Shown: positions 40,618 through 49,831, counted from the first letter of the stretch. The stretch is DNA of 64,000 nt from Arthrobacter bambusae (GCF_030812595.1 NZ_JAUSSZ010000013.1:43669-107668), one strand, 5' to 3'. The notes: generated by a model from the letters alone, not told the origin. Program-made: numbers and translations.

Positions 40618-42312
40618 TTGTCCTCCACCGCCACCATGGCAACTCACACCGACACCGAGCGCATGGCCGATCCCAACTGGTGGCGCCAAGCGGCTGTCTA
40701 CCAGATCTACCCGCGCAGCTTTTACGATGCGAACGGCGACGGCCTGGGCGACATCAAGGGCATCACCGCCAAGGTTCCGTACCTGAAATCCCTCGGCATT
40801 GACGCCGTCTGGTTGAGCCCGTTCTACCCCTCGGCCCTTGCTGACGGTGGCTACGACGTCGACGACTACCGCAACGTGGACCCCAAGTTGGGCACTCTGG
40901 CCGACTTCGATGAGATGGCGGCCGCCCTGCACGCTGCAGGAATCAAACTGATCGCGGACATCGTCCCGAACCACTCCTCGGACCGGCACGAATGGTTCAA
41001 GGAGGCGCTGGCTTCCCCGAAGGGCTCGGCGGCGCGTGAACGCTACATCTTCCGCGATGGCCTGGGCGAGAACGGTGAACTGCCCCCGGCCGACTGGGAC
41101 TCGGTCTTCGGGGGCCCGGCTTGGGAACGCATCACCGAACCGGATGGCACCCCGGGCCAGTGGTACATGCACATCTTCACCAAGGAGCAGCCCGACTTCA
41201 ACTGGGACAACCCCGAGGTTCGCGAGGACTTCCTGAAGACCCTGCGCTTCTGGTCCGACCGCGGTGTGGACGGCTTCCGCATCGACGTCGCCCATGCCCT
41301 GACGAAGGATCTGCCGGAGGTTCTGCCTTCCAAGACCGAGCTGCCCAAGGAAGGCGAAAACGCTTTGGGCGCCCACCCGTTCTGGGACCGCGACGAGGTG
41401 CACGAAATCTACGCCGAGTGGCGCAAGGTCTTCAATGAGTACAACCCGCCGCGGACGGCCGTCGCCGAAGCCTGGGTGCATGCGGACCGCCGTGCCCGCT
41501 ACGCCAGCCCCGAAGGACTGGGCCAGGCGTTCAACTTCGACCTCCTCAAGGCAGATTTCGACGCCGGCCAGTTCCGCACGATCATCACCAAGAACCTCAG
41601 CGAGGCGGCGGCCTCCGGTGCTTCGTCGACGTGGGTCTTCTCCAACCATGACGTCGTCCGGCACGCCACCCGCTACGGCTTGCCCGCGGGCGGCGGCCGC
41701 GACGGCTCGGGCCAGGACGGCAAGCAATGGCTGCTCGACGGCGGTTCCCCTGCCGACGTCGACGCCGAGCTCGGCTTGCGCCGTGCCCGCGCCGCGTCGC
41801 TGCTGATGCTCGCACTGCCGGGCTCCGCATACCTGTACCAGGGCGAAGAACTTGGACTGCAGGAAGTCGGCGACATCCCGGACGGCCAGCGCCAGGACCC
41901 GGCGTTCTTCCGTAACCCGGGAGTGGACGTGGGCCGTGACGGTTGCCGTGTCCCGCTGCCGTGGACCAGTGAAGGCTCCTCGTTCGGCTTCGGAGATGCG
42001 CATGCCCACTTGCCGCAGCCTGAATGGTTCGCCGGTTACGCGGTGGACGCGCAGGACAACGTTCCCGGATCAACGCTGGAGCTGTACCGCAAGGCCCTGG
42101 AATTGCGGTCGCAGTTGCGGGCGGCCGAGAATCTTGAATGGATTCCGTCCAGCAACGAGTCCGTGCTGCACTTCGCCAGGCCTAACGGCTGGCAGTCGGT
42201 GACCAACTTCGGCACCGAGCCGGTGGCACTTCCCGAGGGCACCGTCGTCGTGAGCAGCGCCCCGCTCGAGGGCGGTCAACTGCCGGCAAACACGACGGCC
42301 TGGATCGTCTAG
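40618..42312 (+). CDS. GH13 alpha-glucosidase
   Basis: 564 residues from TTG 40618, with CAGGAT 5 bases upstream; ATG 40636 and ATG 40582 are alternatives. GH13 catalytic barrel: WWRQAAVYQIYPRSFYDANG, region I ADIVPNHSS, the nucleophile Asp in GFRIDVAHAL, the acid/base Glu in AVAEAWVHADRR, and NHDVVRH. The layout matches oligo-1,6-glucosidase or alpha-glucosidase (AglA-like) that cuts maltose, sucrose-like or isomaltose sugars in the cytoplasm. No sugar transporter is adjacent. Control by the divergent ROK repressor is likely. Confidence 0.92.
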   Translation: MSSTATMATHTDTERMADPNWWRQAAVYQIYPRSFYDANGDGLGDIKGITAKVPYLKSLGIDAVWLSPFYPSALADGGYDVDDYRNVDPKLGTLADFDEMAAALHAAGIKLIADIVPNHSSDRHEWFKEALASPKGSAARERYIFRDGLGENGELPPADWDSVFGGPAWERITEPDGTPGQWYMHIFTKEQPDFNWDNPEVREDFLKTLRFWSDRGVDGFRIDVAHALTKDLPEVLPSKTELPKEGENALGAHPFWDRDEVHEIYAEWRKVFNEYNPPRTAVAEAWVHADRRARYASPEGLGQAFNFDLLKADFDAGQFRTIITKNLSEAAASGASSTWVFSNHDVVRHATRYGLPAGGGRDGSGQDGKQWLLDGGSPADVDAELGLRRARAASLLMLALPGSAYLYQGEELGLQEVGDIPDGQRQDPAFFRNPGVDVGRDGCRVPLPWTSEGSSFGFGDAHAHLPQPEWFAGYAVDAQDNVPGSTLELYRKALELRSQLRAAENLEWIPSSNESVLHFARPNGWQSVTNFGTEPVALPEGTVVVSSAPLEGGQLPANTTAWIV

Positions 42313-42324
42313 AACCTGCATGCG

Positions 42325-42383
42325 ACGCGGGGTCACTTACGGCCCATAATGTCCTTCGGGATGGGCCGTAAGTGACCCCGCGT
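42325..42383. repeat. 22-base perfect inverted repeat
   Basis: Arms 42325-42346 and 42362-42383 are perfect complements with a 15-base loop. The arm core GGTCACTTACGGCCC resembles the repeats at 44360-44642. It sits 12 bases after the alpha-glucosidase stop and may work as its terminator. Confidence 0.8.
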
Positions 42384-42411
42384 TCCTTTGCGTTGTGAAA
42401 GAGTTGGAAAA

Positions 42412-43365
42412 ATGAGTGCAAAGAGCGGCCGGTTGATCTATGGATGCATGGGCCTCGGAGGTCCGTGGGACGGCAGCGAATACGGGGCTGCGGAAATCGA
42501 ACAGGCGGAGGCCGCGATCGAAGCGGCCATGGGCATCGGGATCGCCCTGTTCGACCATGCCGACATCTACCGCAACGGCAAGGCCGAGGCAGTCTTCGGT
42601 GAAGTCCTGGCCGGCACGCCGGGGCTCCGGGACAAGATCCAGCTCCAGACCAAGTGCGGAATCCGGCTCAGCCGGCCCGGCGTCGACGGACATTACGACC
42701 TCAGCAGGGACGCGATCCTGGAACGGGTCAACGGAAGCCTGGAACGGTTGCGCACCGACTACGTCGACGTGCTGCTGCTCCACCGCCCCGACCCCCTGAT
42801 GGAACCCGCCGAGGTGGCGTCCGCCGTCGGGCAGCTCATGGCGGAAGGCAAAGTGCGGCAACTGGGCGTCTCCAACATGTCCGGCGCGCAGATCGCCTTC
42901 CTGCAGGACCGGCTCGAGGTGCCGATCGTGGCCAATCAGCTGGAAATGAGCCTGCACCGGCGGGCCTGGCTCGAGAGCACCGTCCTGGTCAACCACGACG
43001 ACGCCCTCGGCTACAGCTTCCCGCACGGCACTTTGGAACACTGCGTCAGCCAGGGAATTGAACTGCAAGCCTACGGATCCCTCGCCCAGGGCCGGTACAC
43101 GGGCTCGACGCCGGATGCCCCCACTGCCGCGGACAGTGCGACTGCCGCTCTGGTTGCCCAGCTCGCGGAAGCCAAGGGGGTCACCCCCGAGGCCGTGATG
43201 TCGGGGTGGCTCATGAAGCATCCCGCCCGTATTTCCCCGGTGCTCGGCAGTTCCAACCCGGCGCGGATCGCTGCGTGCAAGGACGCCGCCGCCGTTGCGG
43301 CAGCCATGACGCGGGCCGAATGGTACGGCCTGTGGGTGGCTGCGCGGGGCAGCAAGCTCCCCTGA
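42412..43365 (+). CDS. aldo/keto reductase
   Basis: 317 residues from ATG 42412. AKR barrel with the tetrad residues visible: Asp and Tyr in FDHADIYRNGKAE, Lys in QTKCGIRL and His in VLLLHRPDPLM, plus the NADPH-binding end PVLGSSNPARIAAC. It reduces carbonyls with NADPH; the subgroup resembles YdhF-like enzymes. It is downstream of the GH13 gene but separated by the hairpin. Confidence 0.9.
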   Translation: MSAKSGRLIYGCMGLGGPWDGSEYGAAEIEQAEAAIEAAMGIGIALFDHADIYRNGKAEAVFGEVLAGTPGLRDKIQLQTKCGIRLSRPGVDGHYDLSRDAILERVNGSLERLRTDYVDVLLLHRPDPLMEPAEVASAVGQLMAEGKVRQLGVSNMSGAQIAFLQDRLEVPIVANQLEMSLHRRAWLESTVLVNHDDALGYSFPHGTLEHCVSQGIELQAYGSLAQGRYTGSTPDAPTAADSATAALVAQLAEAKGVTPEAVMSGWLMKHPARISPVLGSSNPARIAACKDAAAVAAAMTRAEWYGLWVAARGSKLP

Positions 43366-43476
43366 GCGCGCCAAGTCGGCGTGGGGCCGCCTGTCACAAT
43401 CGTTTTGTTCGTATTGATGCTCACACCGGTGCCCGTTTCTTAGCGTTCCTGGCGGCTGGCCGGATACGGTAGATAC

Positions 43477-44340
43477 ATGACGTCAAGCACCGCCGCCGAA
43501 TCCATTCGGTCCACCCGCAAGATTCCCGCCGAGATTGCCCGTTCCTGGCTTCTCGTGAACGCCATGAAGACGGAGCTTTTCGAGCAGTCGGCCTCGTCGC
43601 GCGCAGACGCCATCATCCTTGACATCGAAGACGCAGTGGACCCCTCCCAGAAGGACACCGCCCGGGAGAACGTCATTAACTGGCTGACCGCCGGCGGCGA
43701 GGCCTGGGTCCGCATCAACGACGCCACAAGCCCGTTCTGGGCCGATGACCTCGCCGGGCTGCGGGGCACGCCCGGCCTGTTGGGCGTCATGCTCGCCAAG
43801 ACCGAATCCGCGGACCAGGTGACGGAGTCCTTCCACCGCATGGACGGCAAGACCCCGGTGGTCGCCCTCGTGGAGTCGGCCCTCGGCATCGAGGAGGCCA
43901 ACCACATTGCCCGCGCCCAAGGTGCCTTCCGCCTGGCCTTCGGTTCGGGCGACTTCCGCCGGGACACCGGCATGGCCGCCACTCCTGAAGCGATGGCCTA
44001 CCCGCGTGCCAAGCTCGTTGTGGCCAGCCGCGTAGGCAACCTGCCGGGACCCATCGACGGCCCCACCGTCGGCACCAACCACCCGATCCTGCGCGAGCAG
44101 ACCGGCATCACGGTGACCATGGGCATGACAGGCAAGCTCTGCCTGGCCATCGACCAGACCACGATCATCAACGAGGTCATCAGTCCCACGCCGTCGGATG
44201 TCGCCTGGGCCACCGACTTCATGAACGACTTCGAAGCCAACGGCCGGGTCATCCGCGACGGCTCCGACCTGCCGCGCCTCGGCCGCGCCGAAAAGATCAT
44301 GAAACTCGCCGTGGCCTTCGGGGTGCAGCCCTCGCTGTAA
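43477..44340 (+). CDS. CitE-like CoA-ester lyase (HpcH/HpaI family)
   Basis: 287 residues from ATG 43477. Aldolase/citrate-lyase beta barrel: SWLLVNAMKTELFEQSASS, the metal-site ILDIEDAV, ARENVINWL and VVALVESALGIEEANHI, with a second acidic ligand in LAFGSGDFRRD. Members split malyl-, citramalyl- or beta-methylmalyl-CoA. No partner enzyme is adjacent. It does not extend to a full citrate lyase complex. Confidence 0.88.
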   Translation: MTSSTAAESIRSTRKIPAEIARSWLLVNAMKTELFEQSASSRADAIILDIEDAVDPSQKDTARENVINWLTAGGEAWVRINDATSPFWADDLAGLRGTPGLLGVMLAKTESADQVTESFHRMDGKTPVVALVESALGIEEANHIARAQGAFRLAFGSGDFRRDTGMAATPEAMAYPRAKLVVASRVGNLPGPIDGPTVGTNHPILREQTGITVTMGMTGKLCLAIDQTTIINEVISPTPSDVAWATDFMNDFEANGRVIRDGSDLPRLGRAEKIMKLAVAFGVQPSL

Positions 44341-44359
44341 GGGCAGCGCAGCAGCCCCC

Positions 44360-44642
44360 GACGCTCGGTCACGTATGTCCGGCTTTTTCAGGACGCTCGG
44401 TCATCTAATTGGGGGTTTTCCGGGACGCTCGGTCACGTATGTCCAGCTTTCTGGGACGCTCGGTCACGTATGTCCCCAAGTGCCGGGTTCCTCCTGCAGA
44501 TGATGTGAGTGGGCGTTCGTCCACAACCGCCCATATGTGACCGGGCGTCTGTCTAGAACCGGCCATTTGTGACCGGGCGTCTGTCTAGAACCGGCCATAT
44601 GTGAGCGGGCGTTCGTTGCAGTCGCGCGTTTGTGGACGCGGC
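44360..44642. repeat. 32-base repeat array in two orientations
   Basis: Four units in one direction start at 44360, 44392, 44424 and 44455 (period 31-32), each beginning GACGCTCGGTCA and usually continuing CGTATGTCC. After a short divider, three or more units follow in the opposite orientation with a 32-base period (44528, 44560, 44592), each reading like CGGCCATATGTGACCGGGCG. The two halves can pair as a large cruciform. Variation between units argues for an old array, not a recent slip. No spacer logic of CRISPR exists. It fills the gap between the CitE-like gene and the small membrane protein. Confidence 0.85.
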
Positions 44643-44681
44643 TCCCGCTCTGCGTTGGCCGGTTGCGTGCCCTAAGCTTGG

Positions 44682-44909
44682 GTGGTGCTGAACGAGTTCT
44701 GGGCCACTGCCTCTACCGCCTACAAGACGCTGGTTTTCAGCGCGATGGGGCTCATCGCCGTCGGGATCATCCTCACGATCATCGGCAATACCTCCCATGA
44801 CCAAGGGCTCGCGGTAACGTCCTTGTTCGTGATCGGGCTCGGCCTGGTCCTGCATGTCGTGGGCATGGTGGTCCGCGGACAGCAGGTCCGCAAGGGCTTG
44901 AAGAAGTAA
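44682..44909 (+). CDS. small two-helix membrane protein
   Basis: 75 residues from GTG 44682 (GTG 44685 is also possible). Two membrane helices (LVFSAMGLIAVGIILTII and SLFVIGLGLVLHVVGMVV) with a short basic tail RGQQVRKGLKK. No known domain. It is 11 bases before the monooxygenase gene, so they may be co-transcribed. Confidence 0.7.
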   Translation: MVLNEFWATASTAYKTLVFSAMGLIAVGIILTIIGNTSHDQGLAVTSLFVIGLGLVLHVVGMVVRGQQVRKGLKK

Positions 44910-44920
44910 GCAGCGCGAGC

Positions 44921-46426
44921 ATGGCGATGACCCAGCATGCGGTGGTGATCGCCGGAGCGGGCCCCACAGGGCTGATGCTGGCGGGCGAACTGGCGTTGGC
45001 CGGCGTCGACGTCGCGATTGTGGAGCGACGTGCAAACCAGGATCTCGCCGGGTCCCGCGCAGGCGGTTTGCACTCCCGCACCATCGAGGTCCTCGATCAG
45101 CGCGGAATCGCCGATCGGTTCCTGTCCGAGGGGCAAATAGCCCAAGTCGCCGGGTTCGGCGGCGTCCGTTTCGACATCAGCGACTTTCCCACGCGGCACA
45201 ACTACGGCCTCGGGCTGTGGCAGAACCACATCGAGCGCATCCTGGCTGGCTGGGTCGCCGAACTGGCGGTGCCGATCTACTACGGACGCGAAGTGACGCA
45301 TTTCGCGCAGGACGAGACCGGCGTCGACGTCGGGATCTCCACGGGCGGCCCGCTGCGCGCGGAGTACCTCGTCGGGTGCGACGGCGGACGCAGCCTGGTC
45401 CGTAAAGCAGCCGGCATTGAGTTCCCCGGCTGGGATCCGACCACGAGCGCCCTGATCGCCCAGGTCGAGATGGCCGAGTCGCCGCCATTAGGTGTCCACA
45501 CCAATGCCTATGGCATCCACTCCTTCGGCAAGCTGGACTACAAAATTGTCGACGGCAAGGTGGTCTACGCCGAGGGTGGGCCCGTGGGCGTCATGGTGAC
45601 CGAACAGCACATCGGGCCCGCCACCGAACCTACCCTCCATGACCTGAGCGAGGCGCTCATCGCCGTATGCGGGACGGACTACGGCATCCACAGTCCCATC
45701 TGGATCTCCAGATTCACCGATATGACCCGGCAGGCCGCGAGCTACCGTGACAGGCGGGTACTGCTCGCCGGCGACGCCGCACACGTGCATGCCCCGGACG
45801 GCGGACAGGGCCTCAACACTGGCGTGCAGGATGCCGTGAACCTGGGATGGAAGCTCGCCCAAGTGGTCAAGCGGACAGCGCCGGAAAGCCTCCTCGACAC
45901 CTACCACGCCGAGCGCCACCCCGTGGCGGCCCGCGTGCTGCGCAACACGATGGCGAGTGTCGCGCTTCGCCGACCGGACGCACGCACGAAAGCCGTGGGC
46001 GAGGTCATCGCCGATCTCCTCGGCATGGAGGAACCGCGCAAGCGCTTCGCCGCGATGCAGTCGGGCCTCGATGTACATTACGACGTCGGCGAGGGGCACC
46101 CGCTGCTGGGACGCCGCATGCCCGATCTCGACCTTGTCACCCAGGGCGGTCCGCTGCGAGTCTTCAGCCTGCTGCACGATGCCAGGCCGGTGCTCCTCAA
46201 CCTTGGCGAACCCGGCAGCATTGGCATCACACCGTGGGCAGATCGTGTCCGGCTGATCGACGCCACTTACCATGGCACTTGGGAACTCCCGGCACTCGGC
46301 GAGGTCCAGCCTCCAGCCGCAGTGCTGATCCGGCCCGACGGATACGTGGCCTGGGTCGGCGACGAGGCGCAGTCTGGGCTCGCCGGCGCGCTCACCAGAT
46401 GGTTCGGAGCACCTACCGCCGGGTAG
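44921..46426 (+). CDS. FAD-dependent aromatic monooxygenase, rifampicin-monooxygenase-like
   Basis: 501 residues from ATG 44921. Group A flavoprotein hydroxylase: Rossmann motif GAGPTGLMLAGELALAG, the DG motif LVGCDGGRSLVRKAAGI and the GD motif LLAGDAAHVHAPDGGQGLNT, followed by a thioredoxin-fold-like C-terminal domain. SRAGGLHSRTIEVLDQRGIADRF strongly recalls the rifampicin monooxygenase (Rox) and related antibiotic or phenol hydroxylases. It uses NAD(P)H and oxygen to hydroxylate an aromatic ring. The natural substrate is unknown, so drug inactivation is only a possibility. Confidence 0.83.
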   Translation: MAMTQHAVVIAGAGPTGLMLAGELALAGVDVAIVERRANQDLAGSRAGGLHSRTIEVLDQRGIADRFLSEGQIAQVAGFGGVRFDISDFPTRHNYGLGLWQNHIERILAGWVAELAVPIYYGREVTHFAQDETGVDVGISTGGPLRAEYLVGCDGGRSLVRKAAGIEFPGWDPTTSALIAQVEMAESPPLGVHTNAYGIHSFGKLDYKIVDGKVVYAEGGPVGVMVTEQHIGPATEPTLHDLSEALIAVCGTDYGIHSPIWISRFTDMTRQAASYRDRRVLLAGDAAHVHAPDGGQGLNTGVQDAVNLGWKLAQVVKRTAPESLLDTYHAERHPVAARVLRNTMASVALRRPDARTKAVGEVIADLLGMEEPRKRFAAMQSGLDVHYDVGEGHPLLGRRMPDLDLVTQGGPLRVFSLLHDARPVLLNLGEPGSIGITPWADRVRLIDATYHGTWELPALGEVQPPAAVLIRPDGYVAWVGDEAQSGLAGALTRWFGAPTAG

Positions 46427-46471
46427 CGCGCTGGCACTTCTTCGCGGCTCGCGGGCCGATAGGGTTGGAGC

Positions 46472-46942
46472 ATGACATCAAATCCGGTTAACCCGAACCT
46501 GCAGGGCCGCAGCTACCCTGCCGCAGAGGTGTACGACGTCGGCCGCGAAAAAATCCGGGAGTTCGCCCGGGCCGTGAAAGCCACCCATCCTGCCCACTTC
46601 GACATCGATGCCGCCAGGGCCCTGGGCCACAGCGACCTGGTCGCCCCGCCCACCTTCGCGATCATCGTCGCACAGCGGGCGGACGCCCAGTTGATCGAGG
46701 ACCCGGATTCCGGGATCGACTTCAGCCGCGTGGTGCACGCCGAACAGCGCTTCACGCACCATCGCCCGATCGTTGCCGGGGATCAGTTGCACGCCGAACT
46801 GCACGTCGACGGCGTCCGCGCCATGGGCGGCGGGGCCATGATCACCACCCGGGCGGAAATCTTCGCCGTCCGCGAGGACAACCAGCGCGAAAGTGTCGCC
46901 ACCACCACCTCGTCCATCCTGGTCCGCGGAGAGGGACAGTAG
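46472..46942 (+). CDS. hadA: MaoC-like dehydratase, HadA-type N-domain
   Basis: 156 residues from ATG 46472. It is a FAS1-like dehydratase/MaoC hotdog: GRSYPAAEVYDVGREKIREF, HPAHFDIDAARALGHSDLVAPPTF and RVVHAEQRFTHHRPIVAGD. In mycobacterial HadAB the A subunit gives substrate specificity and lacks catalytic residues. The following gene, starting 3 bases on, carries the catalytic set. Together they probably dehydrate 3-hydroxyacyl-ACP or -CoA in fatty-acid metabolism. Confidence 0.85.
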   Translation: MTSNPVNPNLQGRSYPAAEVYDVGREKIREFARAVKATHPAHFDIDAARALGHSDLVAPPTFAIIVAQRADAQLIEDPDSGIDFSRVVHAEQRFTHHRPIVAGDQLHAELHVDGVRAMGGGAMITTRAEIFAVREDNQRESVATTTSSILVRGEGQ

Positions 46943-46944
46943 CC

Positions 46945-47382
46945 ATGAGCTTGAAACTTGAAGAACTCACCGTCGGCCAGGAGATCGGCACCGCCACCAT
47001 CGAGGTCACCCGCCAGGACCTGGTCAAGTACGCCGGTGCGTCCGGCGACTTCAACCCCATCCACTGGAACGAATCCTTCGCCACCAGCGTCGAACTTCCC
47101 GGAGTGATCGCCCACGGTATGTTCACCATGGGCTCGGCCGTTCAGCTGGTCAGCGACTGGGCCGGCGACCCCGCCGCCGTCGTCGACTACCAGACGCGCT
47201 TCACCAAACCGGTCCTGGTCACCGACACCACCGGGACCAGCGAGCCCGGAGCCGTGATCGAGGTTGGCGGCGTGGTGGGAGCGCTCGACGCCGAAGCCCG
47301 CACCGCGCGCATCGACCTGACCGTCACCTTTGCCGGCCAGAAGGTCCTGATGAAGTCCCAGGCCGTTGTGAAGCTCGCTTGA
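46945..47382 (+). CDS. hadB: MaoC-like dehydratase, HadB-type catalytic subunit
   Basis: 145 residues from ATG 46945. The (R)-specific hydratase motif is present in KYAGASGDFNPIHWNESFA, with the catalytic Asp and His, followed by GVIAHGMFTMG. It pairs with the preceding HadA-like protein (gap 3 bases). The next gene, an MFS transporter, overlaps its stop by a TTGA junction. Confidence 0.87.
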   Translation: MSLKLEELTVGQEIGTATIEVTRQDLVKYAGASGDFNPIHWNESFATSVELPGVIAHGMFTMGSAVQLVSDWAGDPAAVVDYQTRFTKPVLVTDTTGTSEPGAVIEVGGVVGALDAEARTARIDLTVTFAGQKVLMKSQAVVKLA

Positions 47383-48689
47383 GCAGGCAGCAACAATCAC
47401 CACGTCGCGCCACCGCGGCGGAATTGTCGCGGTGGCGCATTGCTGTGGTGGTCGCGTACGGCGCCAGCGGCCTGGCCTTCTCCTCGTGGGTCTCCCGCTT
47501 GCCCGCCATCCGTGACGGCCTGCACCTGACGCCCGGGACCGTGGGCCTCCTGCTGATGTGCATGACGGTGGCCTCGTTCCTCTCCGTGTCCGCGTCCGGG
47601 GTGATCGTTATCCGGCTCGGATCACGACTGACCACGAGGATCGGCGGCGCCATGGTGGGCTTCGGCCTGGCAGTGGCCGGTCTTGGCACGTCTGTGCTGG
47701 CTAACCCGGTGGTTGTTGCGGCTGGACTCATGGTGATCGGCCTCGGCACGGCCAGCTGGAACACGGCGTCCAATGTGGAGGGAGCGTCACTGGAACGCGC
47801 CCTTGAACGGCACATCATGCCCCGTCTCCATGGATCCTTCAGCCTTGGCACCGTCGCGGGAGCGGGGCTCGGCGCGTGGGCCGCTGCAGCTGCCCTGCCG
47901 GTCTTTTGGCATCTGGCGGCGGCCGGCCTGGTGGTCGCGGTATCCGTGGTGACCGCGGCCGCGTGGTTCCGTGCTGACTCCACGCCAGTAGCGCGGGCAA
48001 AGGCCTTCAAGCCCGAAAAACCGGACACCTTTGAAGATCCTTCAACCGGGCCGCTGCCCATCATCCAGCCCGGCCAGCAGAAGCCGGGAGAACCGCTGGA
48101 CAGCAAACGCATGGTGGCCCGGGCCTGGCGTGAACGCCGTACCCTCCTGCTCGGCGTACTTGTCCTGGGGCTCGCCCTGGCAGAGGGCGCGGCCGGCGAC
48201 TGGGTGGCCCTGGCGCTGACCGATGGCCACGGTCAATCCGACGCCGCCGGAGCCGTGGGCTACGGAATCTTCGTCACGTTCATGACGGTGGGACGCTTTG
48301 CCGGGACGGTGGTATTGGACCGCTTTGGCCGTGTTCCGGTGATGCATTGGTGCTCGGCCACTGCCGTCATCGGGCTGGGACTCTTCGTCTTCGCACCCGT
48401 TCCCTGGCTCGCCTTCGTGGCCCTGGCCATCTGGGGCCTGGGTGCCTCTTTGGGGTTCCCGGTGGGCATGTCCGCCGCCGCGGACGATCCAGCGCACGCG
48501 GCTGCCCGGGTTTCGGTCGTGTCCACGATCGGCTATGGAGCCTTCCTTTGCGGTCCACCGCTATTGGGCTTGCTGGCGGAGCACTTCGGCATCCTGCATT
48601 CGTTGCTCGCCGTCCTGGTCCTGCTGGTAGCGAGCTTCTTCCTGGCGCCGGTCTCCCGGAAGCGCTCACCCGAACCGGCGCACTCCTGA
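47379..48689 (+). CDS. MFS transporter
   Basis: 436 residues from TTG 47379, which overlaps the hadB stop. Start uncertain: no strong ribosome site is seen, and a later start is possible. About 12 membrane segments, a charged loop after TM6 (EKPDTFEDPSTGPLPIIQPG) and the line ASGLAFSSWVSRLPAIRDGL of the YbjJ-like MFS group. Substrate unknown; the family is not drug-specific. Confidence 0.8.
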   Translation: MSRQQQSPRRATAAELSRWRIAVVVAYGASGLAFSSWVSRLPAIRDGLHLTPGTVGLLLMCMTVASFLSVSASGVIVIRLGSRLTTRIGGAMVGFGLAVAGLGTSVLANPVVVAAGLMVIGLGTASWNTASNVEGASLERALERHIMPRLHGSFSLGTVAGAGLGAWAAAAALPVFWHLAAAGLVVAVSVVTAAAWFRADSTPVARAKAFKPEKPDTFEDPSTGPLPIIQPGQQKPGEPLDSKRMVARAWRERRTLLLGVLVLGLALAEGAAGDWVALALTDGHGQSDAAGAVGYGIFVTFMTVGRFAGTVVLDRFGRVPVMHWCSATAVIGLGLFVFAPVPWLAFVALAIWGLGASLGFPVGMSAAADDPAHAAARVSVVSTIGYGAFLCGPPLLGLLAEHFGILHSLLAVLVLLVASFFLAPVSRKRSPEPAHS

Positions 48690-48763
48690 CTCGGCTGCTG
48701 CCCCATGACTGGGCTGGTGCCCCTCGGGTCGGCTGGTGCCGCAATCCCCGCTAGGCTTGTTTG

Positions 48764-49831
48764 GTGACCCAGACGATGCTCTCCGAACTGACCACGGCCG
48801 CCGTTGGTGGCCCTGCCGGCACCTTCGTGGAAGCCCGCACCGAGGCGGAAATCATCGACGCCGTCCGCTCGGCGGATGCCGCAGGCGAGAAACTGCTCAT
48901 CATCGGCGGAGGATCCAATCTGCTGATCTCCGACGCCGGATACCCGGGCACCGTCCTCAAGATCGCTTCGCAGGGATTCGCCGTCAACTCGGAAGATAGC
49001 TGCGGAGGCGTCTCCGTGGTGGTCCAGGCCGGGCACAACTGGGATGCCCTGGTGGAGCATTCCGTGCTGCACGCGTGGTCCGGACTTGAAGCCCTCTCCG
49101 GCATCCCCGGAGCCACGGGCGCCACTCCTGTGCAGAATGTGGGGGCCTACGGCGCCGACGTCTCACAGACCATCGCCGCCGTCCGCACCTGGGACCGTGA
49201 ACGCAATGCAGTGCAAACCTTCACCAACTCCGAACTCACGTTCGGCTACCGGGACTCCATCCTCAAACAGACCACTACTGAGGGCTCACCCCGTTATGTG
49301 GTGTTGACCGTCGAATTCCAGCTGCCGCTCGGACGCATGAGCGCGCCCATCAGGTACGCCGAGCTGGCCCGGTCCCTCGGGGTCGAGGCCGGAAAACGCG
49401 CCTATTCCAATGATGTCCGTCGCGAAGTCCTGCGGCTCCGTGCCTCCAAGGGGATGGTCCTGGATGCTTCGGACCGGGACACGTATTCCACGGGTTCGTT
49501 CTTCACCAACCCGATTGTTCCGGCCGCGGCGGCTGCATCGCTGCCCGACGGAGCGCCGCAGTACCCGGCTGGAAACGATGGCCTCGTCAAGCTGTCCGCA
49601 GCCTGGCTGATCGACCAAGCCGGCTTCGGAAAGGGATTCGGACTCGATCCCTCGAGCGTGTCCGGCGGCCGGGCCTCGCTGTCCACCAAACACACCCTGG
49701 CCATCACCAACAGGGGAGGAGCGAGCGCGGAGGATTTGGTTGCCATCGCGCGCGAGGTGCGCCGCGGCGTCGTCGAGCGCTTTGGCATCGAACTGCATCC
49801 GGAGCCGCTACTGATCGGTTTGGCCCTGTAG
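48764..49831 (+). CDS. murB: UDP-N-acetylmuramate dehydrogenase
   Basis: 355 residues from GTG 48764; a TTG directly before it (48761) is less likely. FAD-binding PCMH domain with LLIIGGGSNLLISDAGYPG and LSGIPGATGATPVQNVGAYG, and the catalytic Ser in YSTGSFFTNPIV. It is a single-chain MurB of normal length (long-loop type I). It reduces UDP-GlcNAc-enolpyruvate to UDP-MurNAc with NADPH in cell-wall precursor synthesis. A TAGGCT -10-like box lies close, which may mean a leaderless transcript. Confidence 0.93.
   Translation: MTQTMLSELTTAAVGGPAGTFVEARTEAEIIDAVRSADAAGEKLLIIGGGSNLLISDAGYPGTVLKIASQGFAVNSEDSCGGVSVVVQAGHNWDALVEHSVLHAWSGLEALSGIPGATGATPVQNVGAYGADVSQTIAAVRTWDRERNAVQTFTNSELTFGYRDSILKQTTTEGSPRYVVLTVEFQLPLGRMSAPIRYAELARSLGVEAGKRAYSNDVRREVLRLRASKGMVLDASDRDTYSTGSFFTNPIVPAAAAASLPDGAPQYPAGNDGLVKLSAAWLIDQAGFGKGFGLDPSSVSGGRASLSTKHTLAITNRGGASAEDLVAIAREVRRGVVERFGIELHPEPLLIGLAL

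Noticed and set aside
44360..44642. Possible CRISPR array (regular 32-base period)
   Set aside because: The whole unit repeats, not a repeat alternating with unique spacers; units change orientation halfway, and no cas gene is present.
48690..48763. Repeat-like gactgggctggtgcc segments before murB
   Set aside because: Short, degenerate and confined to about 60 bases; no dyad or period strong enough to call an element.
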